DNA of 64,000 nt, taken from Talpa occidentalis. Taxonomy: Eukaryota > Chordata > Mammalia > Eulipotyphla > Talpidae. The stretch is from contig NW_023603184.1 in NCBI RefSeq assembly GCF_014898055.3, positions 28,932,808 to 28,996,807 of the forward strand. The letters are read 5' to 3'. The notes under the pieces are model-generated. The model searched no databases. It worked only from the letters and a program-made list of their open reading frames with translations, and had not been told where the DNA came from. Below are positions 57,199 through 64,000 of the stretch, one piece after another; within the stretch, counting starts at the first letter, position 1; each line of letters begins with the position of its first letter. Both the position numbers and the translations under genes were made by a program.

Positions 57199-57202
57199 CT
57201 TG

Positions 57203-58335
57203 AACGAGAGATTTTTCAGTCCCAGGCCTGCTAGTCAAACTCTGTATTTGTTTATAGCAGGTCCCAGTGACCTCTGCCTCATGGAGAGCTAGCTTAAGGC
57301 CCTTTTCTTCTCCACTGGAGCCTGGTAAGGAGAGAGGCAAGCACTTCAGCTCTCTCCTGGCTTTCTGTAAAGACAAGTCTATAGGTCTAACTGTTCCTGG
57401 CAGGAGCAGAACCAGAGAGAAAACAAGTTGCAAAAATGGGAAAATAATACAGATATTTGATTCTTGCAGTTTCTATTTTCCACTGTGCCAGATTTCCTCA
57501 CATCTCCCCAAACATAGCAGATAGGAGCACGTGGGCACTTAGAACATGCACTTTCATTTTGAAGGATGGTGCTACTAGCCTCCTACCACACCTTCTGACT
57601 GGATCTAAGTCAAGGGTCTGCCTATTTTTTTGCCATCCTGGTTTCACTGGCCCTTTGTGTGAAGGTGGCCATTTGCATCTCTGTGGTCTTCGTGCCTGAT
57701 GACACTCACTTGATTAGGCATTTGCCCATGTGCCTCAGAGTTCCTCATTTACATTTCCTCACGATAGTGAATGGCCTACAGGCTGTTGAAATACACTTGC
57801 TAAACCACTAGTAATTCTGCCAGAAAGCCAGCCCTTTAGTTTGATCTTGTAGTGTTTCTGAGAGCTCTAAGCCCATAGGTACCGTACCATGGACCACCAT
57901 TGAAGTAGAGTCAGAGTGAGAAAACTAAGAGCAACTCAACCTTGCCAGGAACAGACATTTTGTTTGCTGTGTCCTACCCAGGGAGAAAGGAGGTAGTAGT
58001 TTAAACCAAACCCACAAAGGAGAGTCACTGTTTAGATTATGCATAGAGTTAGTGCCTGAGACAAAAATCACATATGGTCACAATTACACTTCAACTTTCT
58101 TTAATGCCTATGAATAGAGCAGACATTATTTTAATGGACAGTAATTCTTATAACCATTGGCCATTTTAAGACTATGAATTACAAACAAACAGGAGGAGCA
58201 AAAGTAAAGTCTACATGTAAAGGTCTGCTTTCAAAACTCTTTAAGATAGCTGTGCTAAATCCCAGCCACAGTTATTATTCAAGTATCTCTAATAGGGAAT
58301 GGGGAAGACTTAGAGAATAACAACAAAACATCAAC
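57203..58335. other. No gene seen
   Basis: Unassigned. Confidence 0.45.
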
Positions 58336-58520
58336 GCTCATGATTTAGTTAGGCACATATCAGACGGCCTTATTTGGGTTAGCTCATGCAGTCTTAACTA
58401 CCTTAGGAATCATCTCTATTTTACAGAAGAGGAAACTGAGGCATACAGAAATTGTAGAAAATATCTGAGGTTTCTTACTAGGATGTAACAGCACACAGGG
58501 AGAGGTGGCAAATGAATTTC
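58336..58520 (-). mobile_element. MIR-like ancient SINE
   Basis: It contains ATTTTACAGAAGAGGAAACT and GAGGCATACAGAAATTGTAG, the clearest MIR core in the window. Confidence 0.75.
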
Positions 58521-58691
58521 ATGTGAAAGCAATGATGGAACTGAGAGATAGATGGGAAAGGTAATTTAGGGTGAAAGGCACCGTGTGAGAAAAGTAATAG
58601 AGAATGGAAAATAATATAATGGGGAATGTTCTTTTGTGGCTGGAGCAAAGGGTGAGTGAGGTGGCATAGGGATCTAAGGCTGGATTACCAA

Positions 58692-59065
58692 GTGTAATAG
58701 GTAACTTTATGTGTCAGATTTATTGGGCCATGGGTGCCCAGATATTTTGTCAAATAATCTATATGTGCCTGTGAGTGTATCTTCAGATGAGATTAATATT
58801 TAAATCAGTGCACTTTGAGTGAAAAAAGATTTACCTCAGTCATCTGGTTGGTCCTTATCTAGTTGATCAAAGGCCTGAGTAGAACAAAAAGACCTTCTTC
58901 CCTCCGGCAAGAGAGAATGTTTCAGCAAGTTGCCTTGAGACTTTGACTTCGACTGCAACATTGGGCTCCTCCTGGTTCTACAGGGGAGCTATAGCCTGGA
59001 GCTATAGCATCAACTCTCCTAGAACTCCAGTCTGCCATCCCACCCCAATTTCAGAGACATGGACT
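58692..59065 (+). mobile_element. Ancient ERVL/MaLR-group LTR-like repeat
   Basis: TTTATGTGTCAGATTTATTG, GGGTGCCCAGATATTTTGTC, TTCAGATGAGATTAATATTT, AGGCCTGAGTAGAACAAAAA and GCATCAACTCTCCTAGAACT match an order I know from an old mammalian LTR family. The subfamily is uncertain. Confidence 0.6.
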
Positions 59066-59735
59066 TGCTCCTTGCTTGGGATTCTCTTCCCAATCATTTT
59101 TCACTGCAACATGCTGTCTCCTCTGAGCCATACACAGGATGCAGGAGCAGTTGATGAGAGGACCGAGCTCTCCTATCTGCTGCCAAGCACATTCCTTGCT
59201 TTCCTTATGTAAACATGGCATAAAATGGGTGTTGGATTCTAGCAGCTAATGGTGGCCACCAGGATTCATGTCCATCTGTCACTATCCTGTGCTGTCAAGT
59301 GCCTTACAGGTAAACTGTTCCCAAGAGCAGGCCAGGAGCCAACAGGAGTTAGGGGCCCTCATGCCTCCTTTCTTGGCATGATTTTAGAATTTCCTATTCT
59401 CCTCCCCACTGCATTTCCTGCTCAAAGTAACTTTTCCCCGAGGTCAGCTCAGCTGCTCTAATTCACTCAAAACTAGAGAGACAGAGGAAAACGAAAACTG
59501 GTGGGAGAGATTTTGGCCTATTGTTCACACTATAGAGACACCAAATAATGACCTAATCCTGCACCTTGGCTACTGTGCCCCTCTCTCATGACCCTGAGTA
59601 TTTGAGTGTTTTCCTAGCATTGTTCAGAGGTCCCCTTAATCAAGTTCAAATTTACACCTCCTTGATGGAAAAGACAGGTGCAGGAAGCATTGTGTCCCTC
59701 ATATATGGACTGCTGTGGACCAAACTATAAGGTGC
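59066..59735. other. No gene seen
   Basis: Unassigned. Confidence 0.45.
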
Positions 59736-59739
59736 CTCT

Positions 59740-60350
59740 GCTTTCTCCACTGCTTGCCCCTGCCTGTGCTTCCAACTTGCTTTCCTTGCTGCAAATCCTT
59801 TGCTCCAGTCAAACCAGTCTCTTGATTGTTCCCTGAACTTGACTTGTGTTTTTTCACCTCAAAATCTTTGCCCCTGCCACCTGCCCCATGGAATGTCCTC
59901 CTCACTTCTTTCCATCTTGCCAAATCAGATTCATTTCATCCTTATTCAACACCAGCAGCAGGTTGGCCCTGGGCCAGCACTTTCACTTGTGTTATCTCAT
60001 CCTGCAAGGCCCAGCATAAATTTCTTCTTATCTGTGAAGCTTTCTGGAGCTATCCCGACTGGAAGTGACCGTTTCCTCCTTTCTTTTACACTTATTGTCT
60101 GTACTACTCATTTGGCACCTAATACATCCTAGGGCTTTATAATTAATCCATCACTCACTCATTTATTTATTTAACATGTATTTACTGAGTGATTATTACT
60201 TTCCAGACACTGTGGTAGATACTAGAGATATGGAGATGAAGAAGAGACCTCGGTTGTCCTCGTGAAATTCAGTCACGAATGAAAATTAACATAAGGAAAG
60301 GGGTGTCATACAACATAAGAGCAGCTCACACTTCAGAAGCACACAGGGGG
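59740..60350 (+). mobile_element. L2 fragments
   Basis: TCCTTGCTGCAAATCCTTTG, GCCCCATGGAATGTCCTCCT, CTGTGAAGCTTTCTGGAGCT, then a second unit with TTTATTTAACATGTATTTAC and CTGTGGTAGATACTAGAGAT. Two L2 pieces are probable. Confidence 0.6.
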
Positions 60351-61195
60351 TGTCAGGAAGACTTCCCGTTCTGATAGCTACCAGGTTGAGTCTTGATGAA
60401 TGAGAAGTTGACCAGGTGAAGGTAGAGAGATCATGTTTTCCAGAAAGAGGAAAGAACATGGGCCTAGACAGAGGAGCCACTGAGCTTGCGGGAGGAGACT
60501 GCAGGCAGCCCTTTCCTGCTGGAGCAAAGAATTTGCTAAGGCGTGGAATGTGTGGGATATAATGGCAGGCCTAGGACACCAGGCTTGGAAGCTGGGATTC
60601 ATTCTAAGGATCATGGTGTGCCCCTGAGGATTTTAAGCAAGACCTAAGGTTTATGATTCAAGCTCACTCTGACTACAGTGTGAAGAGTGGATCCAACCAG
60701 GAACAGTTTTGAAATGAGGTGTTGAAAGGGGCTGAAGCAGGAACCCCAGATAAGAAAGAGGAAGATGGTGACATCTTCCCCCAGAATGGAGACTAGATTG
60801 AGAAAAGACAGGATGGTAATCACAGCACAGTCATGACTCACATGACAGTGAGGCTCTGGAGAGCCTCACAGTTGAAAAATGTAGAAAAGGAACACAATGC
60901 AATGTAGGGAACACATGATGCTTTAAAAAAAGTCCTGTCAGGGAAGATGATGGTTGACACTTTCTGAAAGATGTGGAACAGATCATAAATTTGCAGTGCT
61001 TATTACCTGGATATTTATGTACACATTTGGCTCGTTGAGGGCAGGGGTGCTGAAAAAGCAAAGTACCTCAGCTCTTGTGACAAGCCAGAGCTTCTGTTCT
61101 CCCTGTTGGGAAGCAGGGGGTAGTTGCTTCCTAGAGAACCATGGTCTCCGCAGGGGCAAGGAAGGGAAGAAGCACCGAGATATGTTCCCAAAAGT
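60351..61195. other. No gene seen
   Basis: Unassigned. The 114-codon frame at 60954-61298 has no recognised domain. Confidence 0.45.
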
Positions 61196-61580
61196 TGTGA
61201 GGGTGATCCCCAGAACCCACTGTTGCAGCCAGGCAAGACTGAGTCACACCTCTGCTCTGCCACCAGCCAATTGTGTGATTTTCCAGTTGGACAAATAACT
61301 TAAATTCCTGGTGTCATCTCCTTTCTAAAATGAGGATATTACCCACCTGACTGACTGATTTCAGGATTATATGCAATAGTGAGTAGAAATGTCTAGGCAT
61401 GTGCCTAGTGCCTGGAGAGCACTCGTTACCAATATAGGTGTCAGTGATGTTGGCTTTTTTCTTGTCTGTGCCTCTCACTAATCTGTGAGATCCCTCAGGG
61501 CAGAGACAAAGTTTGCTCATATTTTCCCTTATTTTCTAGCACAGTACCTGCTGCATGTGGATTCTCAGTGTTGTTGAATG
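61196..61580 (+). mobile_element. MIR-like element followed by an L2/MIR3-like end
   Basis: TCTAAAATGAGGATATTACC and ATGTGCCTAGTGCCTGGAG fit MIR sense order. CTGTGAGATCCCTCAGGGCA and AGTGTTGTTGAATGAA follow. Confidence 0.6.
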
Positions 61581-61859
61581 AATTTATATTTTCACTTACA
61601 ATGTTACTTGAGAACTCAAAAAAGTTCTTTAACATCAGTTTTACTTCCCAATCCTGAGAGAGCAAGACCAGGATACAAATTCAACATCAAAGGGGTGGAA
61701 ATTATTTCAATACAAAATAAAACATTAGGTTTCCAGAAGCTCAGTCCTGCATGTTCTTGCTTCTTTCTCCTCCTCTCTGAGCTGCCCGCCCCCCCACCTT
61801 TTCACCCTGCACTGTGGTACAAGGCAATCTTATTCACTCACAGGACTTACATTTGTTTG

Positions 61860-62760
61860 TTGAATGCCTTTCCAGGTGTATGTTATAGGCCTGATTTCTC
61901 TCCTCCTCTCTAACCGCCCTCTTGACATCTCTACTTACAATTTTATGTCTAAAACTGCACCTCAGACTTTTCCACCCAGACCTATCATTCTTCTGGGTGC
62001 CATCAGTTACTCAGAGGTCCATGCTATTAATCTGGGAGTAATTTTCAGAAGCTCCCTCTCCTACCATCTCTTCATCCAATAAAATGCCAGTTGTCCAGAA
62101 GAGGCCTTCTCCTCCTCTCCCCACCCCCACTGTCACCACCAACCCTCACATGGAGATGTTACAATCTCATCTTGGTAGCTCCACTTTTAGTCTTATTTCT
62201 GTTTTTTAGATAGTAACCAGACAAGTATTCAAAATTACATGTCAACCTCCTTTACTTATTTATTTTAAAGTCTTTCAGTGGCTCCTGCTATATTTGGGAA
62301 ACATTTCCAAATGCTTACGGTGACCTCATGATTGCCTGTGACTGGATCTCTTCACCCTCTCCCTTCTTCTCATTCCATTCTCTCCTTCCTCACTAGTCTC
62401 CTCTCAGTTCTTCAGGCGTCCCATCCTTCACTGGCCTTGTGGTCTTTGGGTCTTTCACCCACTACGCTTCACTTAGGTACCTGACAAGGCAACTAATCTA
62501 CCAGGTCTCAGTCTGGCTGTTCAGTCCTCAGAAGGACTTTTCCTGGTTTCCCCTCCTAAACTAGAGCATGTTTAAAGCACACATCATAATTCTTTAATCC
62601 TTCATTCCTCTATTAACGTAACAGAATATACTTTGTGTGACTATTTGGTTTTTGCTCATCTTCCCATCCTCACCCCAACGCATGTACATATACATGTGCT
62701 CTGGAACTGAGCACAGAGCCTGGTGTGTAGAACATGGTAGATAATTATTGAATGAATGTG
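61860..62760 (+). mobile_element. L2 3' region
   Basis: TGACATCTCTACTTACAATT, GGGTGCCATCAGTTACTCAG, CCTTGTGGTCTTTGGGTCTT, ACAGAGCCTGGTGTGTAGAA and TTATTGAATGAATG follow the L2 order with gaps. Confidence 0.55.
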
Positions 62761-63550
62761 ACAAAGACTGGGAGAAAGAGACCAACCAGGAATTAGGAGA
62801 GTTCAAACGAGGAGAGGTGACCTCTGAATGGTGGTGCAGAGAAGTCTGTAAGGAAGATAAAGCATTTGACAGAAGCTTTGAAAAATGGGCTGATGGAATT
62901 GGCAGAGGCAATGATACTGAAGGCGTAGGTGGAGGGAGGGACTTCCCAGGTGGACAACCTGGTTGGAGAAACCCAGATGGTGTCTGAGAAATGATGAGTA
63001 ATCAGGATGTCTGGAGTACAGGGCTTGGGAAGGAGGGTGGGGACTAGGAAGGGACTATCCAGAGCTGGCTTTGGATCTCTTCTCAAATTCACAGGAGGTT
63101 CTGCTGGGTGACTGAGATGCTTCCTCTGACAAGGTGGCCTTCTACTTCCTGAAGTGTAGGCACAGACATTTGTTTCCCTTAATTATCTTACCCGGAAATT
63201 AGAGATTGAGATGGCCTAACACATCTCATCCCCTATTGCTTCCTACCCCAGGCACCCGCCTAATAGGCTGCAAACCAATTCTTATTTACTGTGGAAATGA
63301 CGGTGATTTTTTTCTGTGATGTTTAATCAAATTCCAAGTTAGGAAACCTGGGACTCTGGACAATTTGTAGGGGGAAAATTAAACAGAATTCAAACAATTT
63401 TTGCATAACCATTTGACTCATGTTTGAATCGTCCAAGTGTGGACCCACTTGATCACCACTGAGGCTCTAAAACAAGTCTTTTAATTACACATATGACTTT
63501 CTGAGCTGAAAATGCCCACGTGGCTCCTTTATTCAAGAGATTATGGTTTT
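62761..63550. other. No gene seen
   Basis: Unassigned; L2-like purine-rich sequence may continue to about 63060. Confidence 0.4.
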
Positions 63551-63554
63551 AAAG

Positions 63555-63740
63555 GTACATTTAGGAAATGCTTACCATTTACCCAGTTAGGTGTTTTCCA
63601 TGAGTTACCTACCATAGTCCTCACACTCACCCTAGTTGCTAAGATCCTCTTCTAGATAAGGAAACCAAGCTCAGAGAGATTAAGTAATTTGCCCAAGGTC
63701 ATAGAGCTGTATTTGAATCCAGTTCTGTCTGACCTGAATC
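63555..63740 (-). mobile_element. MIR-like ancient SINE
   Basis: AAGGAAACCAAGCTCAGAGA, TAATTTGCCCAAGGTCATAG and GAATCCAGTTCTGTCTGACC: a good antisense MIR. Confidence 0.75.
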
Positions 63741-63830
63741 CTGTGCTCTCAACTATTACCCTTTTGGGCATTTTCAAAGACAAAGCTCATTGACTTGTTT
63801 TGGAGGAACTATCAAGATTACTTTTTAAAT

Positions 63831-64000
63831 AACTTTTAAAACGATCATAGGTTTACAAGAAATTCCTCCAAATTGGCATAACTGAAATATGATGTCAAAA
63901 CCAGGGAACTGGCATCAGTACAACTCACAGTTTATTCAGGTTTCACTAGTTTTACCATCAGGATTACTTTTAAAGTTAAATGAAGATTTTAGAGGAAAAA
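63831..64000 (-). mobile_element. Old L1 3' UTR fragment, cut by window end
   Basis: Similar in kind to 38515-38830: ACTTTTAAAACGATCATAGG, TTTACAAGAAATTCCTCC, GTCAAAACCAGGGAACTGGC. Confidence 0.55.

Overview
This is a eukaryotic, placental-mammal window that is almost entirely transposon-derived. I find no convincing host protein-coding exon, no functional RNA gene and nothing prokaryotic. Ancient eutherian repeats (MIR, L2, old L1, MLT1/MST-type MaLR LTRs, hAT-Charlie elements, an ERVL pol fragment) form the background. Younger L1 3' ends, solo LTRs of at least four families and at least nine copies of a tRNA-derived SINE lie on top of them. The SINE has a GGTGGCGCAG A-box region and a GGTTCGATCCC B box. 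I see no Alu, B1/B2, carnivore SINEC, horse ERE, ruminant Bov-tA or vespertilionid VES, so primates, rodents, carnivores, horses, ruminants and vesper bats are unlikely. A less-sampled lineage such as a pangolin or another bat group is my guess, not a demonstrated assignment.

Layout. 1-3.9 kb: a retroelement pile-up with solo LTRs of three families (61-484, 1398-1825, about 2454-3240, 3414-3822), two L1 ends abutting both edges of one LTR, and a SINE. 4-9.2 kb: old MIR/L2, an unidentified ~1.1 kb interspersed repeat with a private 15-bp tandem array, and a SINE. 9.24-10.13 kb: a solo LTR nested inside an opposite-strand LTR of the same family. 11.5-13.5 kb: an L1 5'-end fragment, then a SINE inside a young L1 inside an older L1. 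13.55-14.64 kb: a processed pseudogene of NMI (N-myc and STAT interactor). 18.8-20.5 kb: an old L1 carrying two SINEs. 24.6-25.5 kb: two partial SINEs. 29.5 kb: an LTR U3 joined to an unfamiliar downstream sequence. 35.2-37.5 kb: MLT1-type LTR sequence with a 171-bp duplication. 38.5-42.5 kb: an L1-rich block with SINEs and an ERVL remnant. 45.7-46.8 kb: the second copy of the ~1.1 kb repeat. 47.7 and 56.6 kb: two complete solo LTRs of one family, each with its own 4-bp target duplication. 49.9-51.9 kb: a ~2 kb old L1. 55-64 kb: MaLR-type LTRs, L2, MIR and old L1.

How it fits together. There is no operon or pathway here. The story is insertion history: target-site duplications (TSDs) found by eye date the layers relative to each other, and L1 is the likely machinery behind the SINE copies and the NMI retrocopy. 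The strongest observations are the LTR-in-LTR nest, a probable L1 3' transduction, the NMI pseudogene, the SINE subfamily structure and the 171-bp duplication. I did not find a new gene system.
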